Source: Bdellovibrio reynosensis (GTDB taxonomy: Bacteria > Bdellovibrionota > Bdellovibrionia > Bdellovibrionales > Bdellovibrionaceae). Taken from it: a DNA stretch of 64,000 nucleotides. The stretch spans positions 1,674,001-1,738,000 of the forward strand of contig NZ_CP093442.1 of the NCBI RefSeq assembly GCF_022814725.1, given 5' to 3'. The translations under genes were made by a program, and so were the position numbers. Positions 1 to 7,165 of this stretch are shown one piece after another. The first letter of the stretch is position 1; each line of letters opens with the position of its first letter. The notes beneath the pieces were generated by a model. That model searched no databases and had not been told where the DNA came from. It was given only the letters and a program-made list of their open reading frames with translations.

Positions 1-137
1 TTCATCGAATCGTCGTAGGCGAGATGACCTTCAAGCTCGGTCTTTCCTTCTTTATAACTGATCACTTCGGTTTTAATTGCGGCCAAACAGATGCTTACTT
101 CAAGCAGAAACATCAACGCTAAACTCAAGACTTTCAT
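1..137 (-). CDS. Secreted dienelactone hydrolase-like protein (partial, N-terminus only)
   Basis: Only the first 45 codons are in the window; the gene runs off the left edge. The start is the ATG at 137, preceded by a strong AGGGAGG ribosome site at about 142-149. The first 20 residues form a signal peptide ending in CLAA. The following mature segment (IKTEVISYKEGKTELEGHLA) resembles the opening strands of secreted dienelactone hydrolase family proteins, which are alpha/beta hydrolases. The catalytic residues lie outside the window, so the family call is tentative. It is transcribed divergently from the CNNM gene. Confidence 0.6.
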   Translation of the reverse strand, partial: MKVLSLALMFLLEVSICLAAIKTEVISYKEGKTELEGHLAYDDSM

Positions 138-337
138 CGTGCCTCCCTTTGTCTACAATTTAAGCTTAGGAACAGACGTCCCCTCGGTCAAAAGGGCTTT
201 TAATGCATATGGCGGGACACAACTCGACGTTGCAAGTTGCGTTATAGACAGGTCACTCAGATGCTATGGTACAATTAAACAACTATGGATAATTGTAGGC
301 TTTTTGCCAATTTCTCTAACTCTATCTTATTTCAACC

Positions 338-1378
338 ATGACACTGATACTTGTTCTTTTTCTTCTTACTATTGGTATTTCGTTTCTATGCTCAATGCTA
401 GAAGCCGTTTTGCTTAGCTCTACTTCCGCATACATCGGAGTTCTAGTTAAAGAAAACCGCCGAAGCGCGAAACTTCTAGAGCATCTTAAAGAAAACCTGG
501 ACCGTCCGATTTCAGCGATCCTCACATTGAATACGGTTTCACACACGATGGGTTCTGCTGCTATCGCTTACCAAATTCAAGTTCAGTATGGCGAAGAGGC
601 TGTGACTATTGCTTCGTTCGTATTAACGTTTCTAATCCTGATTTTGTCCGAGATCATTCCTAAATCCATCGGTGCTGCCCACTGGAAGGCCTTAGTGCCC
701 TTTGCTGCTTACACCATCCAACTAATGATTATCTTGCTTTACCCGCTTGTGATTATGTCAGAGTGGTTAGGCAAGCTTTTCCAAAAAACATCGGAAGACC
801 CTGAAGTCACCCGCGAAGAAATTCTGATGACTGCGGAAATGGGTGTCGAAGAAGGAACCTTAAAAGGTAAAGAATCTAACATCATTAAAAACCTTCTAAT
901 GTTAGATAAGATCTATGTTTCAGATATCATGACCCCGCGATCAGTGTTCTTTGCATTAGATAAAGAACTGACGGTGGAAGAGGTTTTTGCGAAATACAAA
1001 CCTTTGCGTTTTTCGCGAATTCCAGTTTATTCACACAACTTAGATAACATCATCGGCATGACCTATCGTTATAAGATCCATGAAGCGTTATCCAACGACC
1101 AACATGATAAAAAAGTGGGCGACATGGTTTCGCCTATTTCAAGTATTCCCGAGCGCATGACCGTTTCCCAGGTTCTAGATTTCTTTATCAAAGAAAAAGA
1201 ACATATTGCCTTAGCGGTGGATGAATACGGTGTAGTAGCAGGTCTGGTAAGTTTGGAAGATGCGGTTGAAACGCTATTGGGCGTTGAGATCGTAGACGAA
1301 CTAGATAACGTCGAAGACATGCGTAAGTTTGCTTTAGAACAATGGCAATTGCGCAAACAAAAACTTCGCCGGAGCTAA
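338..1378 (+). CDS. CNNM/CBS-domain membrane protein (TlyC/CorC-like hemolysin family)
   Basis: 346 residues. The N-terminal half (about 1-150) is a CNNM-type transmembrane domain with three to four hydrophobic segments and the family motif around SEIIPKSIG. A CBS-domain pair follows (about 170-320): MTPRSVFFALDKELTVEEV opens the first repeat and VDEYGVVAGLVSLEDAVE closes the second. Members are linked to magnesium or other divalent-cation efflux and are often misnamed hemolysins. The large C-terminal transporter-associated domain seen in long members is missing; the protein ends about 25 residues after the second CBS domain. No clear ribosome site precedes this ATG. cutA follows after 3 nt, and a cation-related pairing would make sense, but that is inference. 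Confidence 0.88.
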   Translation: MTLILVLFLLTIGISFLCSMLEAVLLSSTSAYIGVLVKENRRSAKLLEHLKENLDRPISAILTLNTVSHTMGSAAIAYQIQVQYGEEAVTIASFVLTFLILILSEIIPKSIGAAHWKALVPFAAYTIQLMIILLYPLVIMSEWLGKLFQKTSEDPEVTREEILMTAEMGVEEGTLKGKESNIIKNLLMLDKIYVSDIMTPRSVFFALDKELTVEEVFAKYKPLRFSRIPVYSHNLDNIIGMTYRYKIHEALSNDQHDKKVGDMVSPISSIPERMTVSQVLDFFIKEKEHIALAVDEYGVVAGLVSLEDAVETLLGVEIVDELDNVEDMRKFALEQWQLRKQKLRRS

Positions 1379-1381
1379 TCC

Positions 1382-1696
1382 GTGGTTTTGCTCTATATCC
1401 CCTGCCCAGATAAAAAAGTCGCACAAAACATAGCGAAAACTCTATTAGAGGAAAAGTTAATTGGTTGTGCGAATATTATTCCAGGAATGGAATCGATGTA
1501 CTGGTGGGATGGAAAAATCGAAACAAGCTCTGAGTATATACTTATCCTAAAAACTTTGGCCACCCCTGACGCACAGGAAATTCTTAGAAAAAGAGTGCTA
1601 GAGCTGCATCCCTACGAGGTTCCCTGCGTGATGACTCTAGACGTCTTAGGAATCAACGAATCATATAAGAGATGGCTTGAATCCAGTATGAAGTAA
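1382..1696 (+). CDS. cutA: CutA divalent-cation tolerance protein
   Basis: 104 residues, the normal length for CutA1, a small PII-like trimer tied to copper and other metal tolerance. Family signatures are the opening VLLYIPCPD strand, GCANIIPGMESMYWWDGKIE, and ELHPYEVPCVMTLDV. The start is a GTG three bases after the stop of the CNNM/CBS gene, with GGAG about 10 nt upstream inside that gene, so the two are translationally coupled. It is in an operon with a putative cation transporter and is followed by pyrE about 40 nt downstream. Confidence 0.93.
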   Translation: MVLLYIPCPDKKVAQNIAKTLLEEKLIGCANIIPGMESMYWWDGKIETSSEYILILKTLATPDAQEILRKRVLELHPYEVPCVMTLDVLGINESYKRWLESSMK

Positions 1697-1735
1697 CCCC
1701 TAAGATGGGCAAACCACATGCCCCAGGGGATTCCC

Positions 1736-2254
1736 ATGACAAAGCAAGAACTAGCTAAGAAAATTTATGATATCGCCCACCTGACTGGTGAGTTTAAATT
1801 GCGTTCGGGCCAAGTATCTAACGAGTACTTTGATAAGTACCGCTTCGAAGCCCAGCCTTTGTTGTTAAAAGAAATCGCCAAACAAATGGCTCCATTAATT
1901 CCCCCAGGAACAGAAGTGTTAGCAGGTTTAGAAATGGGCGGCATTCCCATCGCGACGGCTTTGTCGCTTGAAACTGGATTGCCATGCGTATTTGTTCGCA
2001 AAGAAGCAAAAGAGTACGGCACATGTAAATTTGCTGAAGGTTTAGAGATTAAAGGCAAAAAAGTGTGCGTGATTGAAGACGTAGTTACGACCGGTGGACA
2101 GGTGGTTTTATCCACTGCAGACCTAAGATCCATCGGCGCAGAAATTTCCCACGTATTGTGCGTTATTCACCGAGGTCCGCAGTTCCCAGAACCGAAGTTA
2201 GAAGAAATTAAAGTTCACCTAATTCCGCTGTTTAAAAAATCTGATTTCCAATAA
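1736..2254 (+). CDS. pyrE: Orotate phosphoribosyltransferase
   Basis: 172 residues. It catalyses orotate + PRPP to OMP, the fifth step of pyrimidine synthesis. The PRPP-binding motif is visible as VCVIEDVVTTGGQ (about 118-130), and the family signature FVRKEAKEYGT lies about 30 residues before it. The ATG at 1736 is chosen over an upstream in-frame ATG at 1718 because AGGGGA (1725-1730) lies 5 nt before it and the homologous region begins MTKQELAKKIYDIA. It ends just before a strong bidirectional hairpin terminator. Confidence 0.94.
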   Translation: MTKQELAKKIYDIAHLTGEFKLRSGQVSNEYFDKYRFEAQPLLLKEIAKQMAPLIPPGTEVLAGLEMGGIPIATALSLETGLPCVFVRKEAKEYGTCKFAEGLEIKGKKVCVIEDVVTTGGQVVLSTADLRSIGAEISHVLCVIHRGPQFPEPKLEEIKVHLIPLFKKSDFQ

Positions 2255-2257
2255 TAA

Positions 2258-2281
2258 AAAAGCCCTCGAAAGAGGGCTTTT
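2258..2281. terminator. Bidirectional Rho-independent terminator
   Basis: A 10-bp perfect stem AAAAGCCCTC / GAGGGCTTTT with a GAAA tetraloop. Runs of A and T flank both sides, so it can stop pyrE transcription rightward and the convergent App1-like gene leftward. Confidence 0.9.
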
Positions 2282-2284
2282 GAT

Positions 2285-3079
2285 TTAGTACTTGCTGCAT
2301 CTTTCTTCGATGACGTCTTTGATTTCGATCAAACGCTCAGTTGGATTTTTCACATCCCACTGCCACTTGAAATCACGGCAATCCTGCCACCAAGGAAATA
2401 ACATTTTACCCACAACCTCGATTGAATTTTCAGAATTCAATTGAGAATAAATAGTTTGTTCAATGTGCTTATAAGCTTTTGCATGAAGCAGGTTACGCTG
2501 AGATAAATCAATTGCGAGCTCTAAAGTCGTCACAAAACCAATCTGTCCAGGCATCGTCGGATATTGGGATTCTAGCTTACTTGAATATGCTTCACGAATA
2601 TATGTAATAGAGGGAACTTGCGGAAACTCTTTAACCATCTGATCATAAACAACAGCATCGTACTGCCCGTTATCACCAAAATAAATCACAAGCTCAGGCT
2701 TCTTTTCTGCAAGCAACTGACGAATAACTTTATTCTTCAAGTCTTTATCCTGACGAACCCCAGGATTCATATGCAAACCAGTGATCGGAAAACCATTCTT
2801 ATCTAAAAAATCCTGGTGACGACCACCCATCAAAAGCTTCGGCGCAAGACTGACATAATGAAACTCAATATCTTGGTGAGATAAATCCAAAATACGATAA
2901 AGATCCGGCATACCAGCAAAGTGACTGTCTGAATCCACCGCCGAACTAACCGCTCCTTTTTTACTAAGAATATGAGACACCTTAACAGTGTCATCAATAT
3001 CACTAATAACCAAAATCTTAGCCGCAGCCACTTGGGCCATGAACGATAAACCCAGCACTAATGAAGCCACCTTGAACAT
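2285..3079 (-). CDS. Secreted App1-like phosphatase (DUF2183)
   Basis: 264 residues. It starts at the ATG at 3079, preceded by GGAGG (about 3084-3088); the longer reading to 3211 lacks such a site. A signal peptide (about 1-19, ending AQVAAA) leads directly into the HAD-like motif VISDIDDTVK of the App1/DUF2183 family, whose yeast member is a phosphatidate phosphatase. Further family features are the YVSLAPK segment and the LVIYFGDNGQYDAVVY block carrying the second acidic motif. In a periplasmic setting it may act on phospholipid or another phosphomonoester; the substrate is unknown. Confidence 0.8.
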   Translation of the reverse strand: MFKVASLVLGLSFMAQVAAAKILVISDIDDTVKVSHILSKKGAVSSAVDSDSHFAGMPDLYRILDLSHQDIEFHYVSLAPKLLMGGRHQDFLDKNGFPITGLHMNPGVRQDKDLKNKVIRQLLAEKKPELVIYFGDNGQYDAVVYDQMVKEFPQVPSITYIREAYSSKLESQYPTMPGQIGFVTTLELAIDLSQRNLLHAKAYKHIEQTIYSQLNSENSIEVVGKMLFPWWQDCRDFKWQWDVKNPTERLIEIKDVIEERCSKY

Positions 3080-3317
3080 GCAAACCTCCAAAAAAGAGCG
3101 ACAAACAAATAAACACCATTGCCCAAAAAGGCCCAAAAGCACCACGCCCGAAGGGCAAAGCACTCCTAAAAACCACTTAAACAATGTCTGATTCATCTTA
3201 ATGAATCGCAAATTTTAACGAAGCAATCCCAAGGCCAAAACCAAAGATGTAACTTCTCCGTCAACAGGAAGACTGTGATTTGGTCCTTAGGTTTGATGAA
3301 ATATTCTGGTTACACAA

Positions 3318-3494
3318 GGATGGGAAAGGCTTTGGCTTAGGCCCTTAGCTTGAGGCCTAGCCCGAAAGGCGCCTTTGTCGGCGCCACGATGGCGCGAACC
3401 GCGCCAAAGGCGCGGCGACAACCGAGCCCGGATGGCGTGCGCCTGTAGAGGATAGGCACCAAGCTAAGGGCCTAAGCCAAAGCCTTTCCCATCC
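3318..3494. repeat. Long palindromic intergenic element, family A copy 1
   Basis: Perfect 34-bp inverted arms (3318-3351 and 3461-3494) enclose a GC-rich 109-bp core with smaller hairpins such as GGCGCC-ACGAT-GGCGC. The core aligns with that of the element at 6935-7088 (shared blocks GCGCGAACCGC, GAGCCCGGA and GGCGTGC), and both copies are followed within about 5 bp by CGTTCGAAGCA. The arm sequences differ between copies yet stay self-complementary. It sits between the promoter side of the App1-like gene and the end of the methyltransferase gene. No coding capacity is supported. Confidence 0.85.
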
Positions 3495-3512
3495 CCGCGT
3501 TCGAAGCAGAAA

Positions 3513-4355
3513 CTACTTCTCAGCAACTACGTAAGCGATCCAAGATTCACAAGCCTCACCGTGGTCTACACGAGTGAAGTTGCCGTCTCCTGATCCGTCT
3601 TTGGCTGTGCCTTCCCAATAGACATGGGTCTTTTTGAATCCCACCTCTTCCATGATGTCGCGAATTTCTGGAATCGTCCAAAGTCTCCAGTCATAAGTGA
3701 AAACCTGTTCGATCTTTTTTCCGCCGACTTTGAAGTGGATATGGAAAAGAGCTTCATTCGTCACCGGGTCAAAGTTCGTTTGATCCCAGTAGTAAGTGAA
3801 GCCTTCGTGCTTAATAGTGTCTTCAATAGCATCATAACACTGACTGCCGCCGAAAATATCCACTAAGAAGATTCCGTCTTTGTTCAAAGTTTTATGAACA
3901 TTGGCGAAATATTTCTTAAGCATGTCTCTTTGCTTAAAGCAGAAATAAGAAAAGTTCATCGCAGCAACGATGTCTGCCTTAGGCAGATTCGGATCAAGAA
4001 CGTTGCCTTCAATCAGCTTCATACGACGCTGTTGTTCGGCTCTCATCTTACTTAGATAGTTTTGGCGACCATAAGCCATGGGTTCTGGATCAAGATCGAT
4101 ACCAATCGCCTCGTGGCGCGGATTAAGTTTAATCCATTCAGTTGAAAGAGCGAAAGTCCCGCAGAAATCTTCACGATATGTACGGGCATTTCGGCCTTTA
4201 AGTTCCTTGAAGGTGTCTCTGATAAAAACGACATCGTTCGGCGCAGATTGCACAGCTTTAGTATAAAGCTCGTACTTATCAAAGTGAACCTTGGTGGTTT
4301 TTCTTTGAATTCGACGGCGAACTTTTTTTCTATGAGCGACAGCTTCTTTAGTCAT
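3513..4355 (-). CDS. Class I SAM-dependent methyltransferase
   Basis: 280 residues. Rossmann-type methyltransferase features: a motif I variant in REDFCGTFALSTEW (about 80-93), an acidic ribose-binding residue in AIGIDLDPEP, motif II around IEGNVLDPN, then MNFSYFCFK and LVDIFGG. The target is unknown. The basic N-terminus (KKVRRRIQRKTTK) could contact nucleic acid or ribosome, which is a guess. The ATG overlaps the stop of the upstream E1-beta gene (TAATG), so it is the third gene of a tightly coupled operon with the two dehydrogenase subunits. That gene order suggests a role near the same enzyme but gives no substrate. Confidence 0.82.
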   Translation of the reverse strand: MTKEAVAHRKKVRRRIQRKTTKVHFDKYELYTKAVQSAPNDVVFIRDTFKELKGRNARTYREDFCGTFALSTEWIKLNPRHEAIGIDLDPEPMAYGRQNYLSKMRAEQQRRMKLIEGNVLDPNLPKADIVAAMNFSYFCFKQRDMLKKYFANVHKTLNKDGIFLVDIFGGSQCYDAIEDTIKHEGFTYYWDQTNFDPVTNEALFHIHFKVGGKKIEQVFTYDWRLWTIPEIRDIMEEVGFKKTHVYWEGTAKDGSGDGNFTRVDHGEACESWIAYVVAEK

Positions 4356-5410
4356 TACGGCACTTCCGCTACTACTTCGCGAATTGCGAGTTCAATGTCA
4401 TGCAACTGAGGAACAGAGTTCTTTTCAAGGTTCGGATGAAGACCGATACCTGGAAGATTTTTACCAGCAAGCACGCGTGGACGCGCCATCAATTGATAGA
4501 ACATCTCTTGTGTCGCACGGTAAGCCAAATGTTCACCAAAGTTAGTCACTTCAGTGTCTTCGTTCACAAAAAGAACGCGACCTGTTTTTTCAATAGATGA
4601 TTTAATCATCTGCCAGTCGTAAGGATAAATCGAACGAAGATCGATGACCTCTACAGAGATACCTTCTTCACGCAATTTATCTGCAGCTTCATCACAAAGA
4701 TGAACCATGCGGCTGTAAGTAACCACAGTGATGTGTTCACCTTCGCGAGTGATCTTACCTTTACCGATCGGTACGATGTATTCTTGAAGATCTGGCCAAC
4801 GAGGCTTCCAACCTTCAGCATTTTGCACTGGTTTATCGATCATCGCTTTCAGTTCTTTTTCATCCGCAGGCTCCCCTGGGATTAACTCGTCACCTTTATG
4901 GCGCATTAAAGCTTTTGATTTAAGATAAAGAACCGGATTTGGATCTTGGATTGCAGCTAACATCAAACCGTAAGCGTCGACTGGGTTTGAAGGCATAACG
5001 ATCTTCCAACCTGGAAGACGAGAAGCCCAAGCATCAAACGAATGGGAATGGTAAACAGATCCGAAGATCCCCGCACCAACCGGAGTCATCACAACCATCG
5101 GCAGATTCATTTGACCGTTCGTGCACCACAAAGTGTTACCAGCAATTTTAAGAAGGTCGATGGTATTAAAAATATAGTCAGCGAACTGAATCTCGGCTAC
5201 GCACTTATCACCACCCATGGCGATACCCATCGCCATGCCGATAATACCACGCTCATCTAGCGGAGAGTTCCAAGCCGTCTTAAGACCTTGAGTCGCCGTG
5301 AACACGCCACCTAGTGGAGCACCCACGTCCTGACCAAAGATGTCTTTAACACCCATATTCGTTTCGCCATAGTGAAGGGCCATTCTGATGGCCTGAGCAA
5401 TACTTGCCAT
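4355..5410 (-). CDS. 2-oxoacid dehydrogenase E1 component, beta subunit
   Basis: 351 residues. Transketolase-like pyrimidine-binding domain first (about 1-190; GETNMGVKDIFGQDVG, AVG-type core at GIIGMAMGIAMGGDKCVAEIQF), then the transketolase C-terminal domain (about 215-340; ITVVTYSRMVHLCDEAADKL, VIDLRSIYPYDW). With the alpha subunit it forms a heterotetrameric thiamine-diphosphate decarboxylase of pyruvate or branched-chain 2-oxoacids. The start is the ATG at 5410 with GGAGGAA just upstream; it overlaps the alpha stop codon (TAATG). No E2 or E3 gene is adjacent, so the lipoyl partner must be encoded elsewhere. Confidence 0.9.
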   Translation of the reverse strand: MASIAQAIRMALHYGETNMGVKDIFGQDVGAPLGGVFTATQGLKTAWNSPLDERGIIGMAMGIAMGGDKCVAEIQFADYIFNTIDLLKIAGNTLWCTNGQMNLPMVVMTPVGAGIFGSVYHSHSFDAWASRLPGWKIVMPSNPVDAYGLMLAAIQDPNPVLYLKSKALMRHKGDELIPGEPADEKELKAMIDKPVQNAEGWKPRWPDLQEYIVPIGKGKITREGEHITVVTYSRMVHLCDEAADKLREEGISVEVIDLRSIYPYDWQMIKSSIEKTGRVLFVNEDTEVTNFGEHLAYRATQEMFYQLMARPRVLAGKNLPGIGLHPNLEKNSVPQLHDIELAIREVVAEVP

Positions 5411-6540
5411 TAGAAATTCCTCCAATCAGCATTTTCATTATTCACAAACACATGATCCCAAACTGATTCTGAAGTCGGCACTGGCTCTGTACGAGCTTGT
5501 TCTTGCGCGATCACGCCTTCAGATTCATAAATTTCCCAGATTTTTTTCACTGCTTTTTCAGACAAGATACCAGCATCAAGCAAACGTTGTTCAAACGCCA
5601 TCACTGGATCAACCATGTGAGTTTTTTTATTTGCACCGTCCGCTGAAGAGTGGCCATACAAACGAGTCGTATGAGCCTCGATGAAAGAAGGCTTACCCGT
5701 TTTACGGATGTATTCCATTTCTTCTTTCACAGCCAAGTAAGTCTCAACAGGATCGTTTCCATTGATCACGCGTGAACGAATGTTGAATGCGCGAGCACGG
5801 TCTGCGATATGAGTTTCCCCATGCTGACCTTCAAACGGAGTTGAAATACCCATTTTATTATTTTGCACAGTGATTAGAACCGGAAGCTCTTGGCCTTTAC
5901 GAGAAGCCAAAATCAATGCTGAAGCGAAATCGCCCTCCGCCGTACCAGCATCACCGCCCGTTACGATAGAGATCGCTTTACCACCTGCACGCTTCTGCGC
6001 ATGAGCCGTACCGCAAGCCAAAGGATACTGAACTTCGATAGGAGAAGTCACAGGAGCCACGTTCCACTTAGGGAAGCAATAGTGATTGGCAAAGTTACGG
6101 CCACCCGTAGAAGGATCAGTTGAACGATTCATGATCAAACGGATTGAATCAATCATAGTCATACCCATGGCAATCAAAGTTGGAGTACAACGATAGTGCA
6201 AGTGCCACCAGTCATGCTCTAAACCTTGACCTTTACGCCCAAGCATTCCCAATGGAACGCCCCAAGCTTCCTCACCAGGTCCACCAATCCAGAAGTAAGC
6301 CTCACCCGCTTTATAGATTTTGATCAGACGCTCTTCCAACACACGCGACTTAACCATCAAGTCATGCATGCGAAGCAAAATATCTTCCGACAGTCCGCCG
6401 AAATCATCTTTCTTAGTAACAGCCTTTTTTGCAGCCTTAACAACAGCAGAAGCTTTTTTAGCCGAAGCCTTAGAAACCGACTTAGCAGTCCCCTTGGCAG
6501 CGCCTTTTGCCGCTGTCTTCCCAGTAGTCTTTTTAGACAT
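5410..6540 (-). CDS. 2-oxoacid dehydrogenase E1 component, alpha subunit, with Lys/Ala-rich N-terminal extension
   Basis: 376 residues. The first ~45 residues are Lys/Ala/Thr-rich and low-complexity, resembling histone-H1 tails, and are not part of the catalytic fold. The dehydrogenase E1 domain follows (about 55-360): GGPGEEAWGVPLG, EHDWWHLHYR, and the thiamine-diphosphate motif running from GGDAGTAEGDF to VQNNKMGIST. The usual GDG start of that motif reads GDA here, followed by G. The start at 6540 is preferred over 6552 because GGAG is 6 nt upstream. Substrate choice between pyruvate and branched-chain 2-oxoacids cannot be settled from sequence. It heads an operon with the beta subunit and a methyltransferase. 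Confidence 0.9.
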   Translation of the reverse strand: MSKKTTGKTAAKGAAKGTAKSVSKASAKKASAVVKAAKKAVTKKDDFGGLSEDILLRMHDLMVKSRVLEERLIKIYKAGEAYFWIGGPGEEAWGVPLGMLGRKGQGLEHDWWHLHYRCTPTLIAMGMTMIDSIRLIMNRSTDPSTGGRNFANHYCFPKWNVAPVTSPIEVQYPLACGTAHAQKRAGGKAISIVTGGDAGTAEGDFASALILASRKGQELPVLITVQNNKMGISTPFEGQHGETHIADRARAFNIRSRVINGNDPVETYLAVKEEMEYIRKTGKPSFIEAHTTRLYGHSSADGANKKTHMVDPVMAFEQRLLDAGILSEKAVKKIWEIYESEGVIAQEQARTEPVPTSESVWDHVFVNNENADWRNF

Positions 6541-6934
6541 CATTTTCTCCATAAGAACAGGTGCTGATAACGGGCTCCATCTAAGCGAAAAGAGAAGGGA
6601 TTGTCACGGCCAAATCCCCCAAAGCCCCTGATTGAAAAAAACTTTATGAACATCTACGTTCCACCCAACAACACGCCGCACAATCAATACCAGCCTTCCC
6701 TACAAAAACCTAGTAAGTCAGCACCCGCTCCCGGCAGGGGCGCCAGCGACCAAAAGCTAAAAAATGCCTCTCCGACAACCACTGATTCATTCAGAATATT
6801 GCTAACTTTTTTTGAATCTTCTTCTGCCCGAGAGAGTTCAACAATGCTCCCAAACGGAAAACGCCGAAGAACCTTTTCTTCGCCATATATGATATTTAGA
6901 GATTTAAAAATGATTGTTATTTGCTTAGCACGGA
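6541..6934. other. Intergenic stretch without a supported gene
   Basis: About 390 bp upstream of the E1-alpha gene. An open frame on the plus strand begins at 6601 (or ATG at 6648), but it has no ribosome site, its composition looks random, and it runs into the palindromic element at 6935, so I do not call it. A decayed gene remnant is possible. The promoter of the minus-strand E1 operon must lie here, but no convincing -35/-10 pair was identified. Confidence 0.5.
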
Positions 6935-7088
6935 GGGCTTTGGGGCTTAAAGGCTTCTGTGGTCTGATACGGAAAGAGTCTTTGCCGGCGCAAGGATGCG
7001 CGAACCGCAGCTTTGCTGCGGCGGCAATGAGCCCGGAAGGCGTGCTCTTGCAGTAGCAGACCACAGAAGCCTTTAAGCCCCAAAGCCC
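6935..7088. repeat. Long palindromic intergenic element, family A copy 2
   Basis: Perfect 32-bp inverted arms (6935-6966 and 7057-7088) surround a 90-bp core that aligns with the core of the element at 3318-3494. Immediately outside, CGGAG and CTCCG can extend the stem after a short bulge. The core contains an inner hairpin CCGCAG-CTTTG-CTGCGG. As at copy 1, CGTTCGAAGCA follows the right arm. The whole unit could extrude as a cruciform, or fold as RNA if transcribed. Confidence 0.85.
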
Positions 7089-7103
7089 GCTCTCCGTTCG
7101 AAG

Positions 7104-7134
7104 CAAAAAAAAGCCCGGTTTTTTACACCGGGCT
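7104..7134 (-). terminator. Rho-independent terminator of the protease gene
   Basis: Stem AGCCCGG / CCGGGCT (7112-7118 with 7128-7134). On the minus strand it is followed by a T-run (complement of the A-run 7105-7112). It lies 32 bp past the stop of the tail-specific protease gene. Confidence 0.85.
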
Positions 7135-7165
7135 AACAACAACTTACATGGAACAAAAGAAAGAA

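Noticed and set aside
6601-7056. Plus-strand open frame of 151 codons
   Set aside because: No ribosome site, random-looking composition and it runs through the family A palindrome; treated as non-coding.
6684-7142. Minus-strand frame of 152 codons over the same palindrome
   Set aside because: It is the opposite reading of the inverted repeat and the terminator; no start signal.
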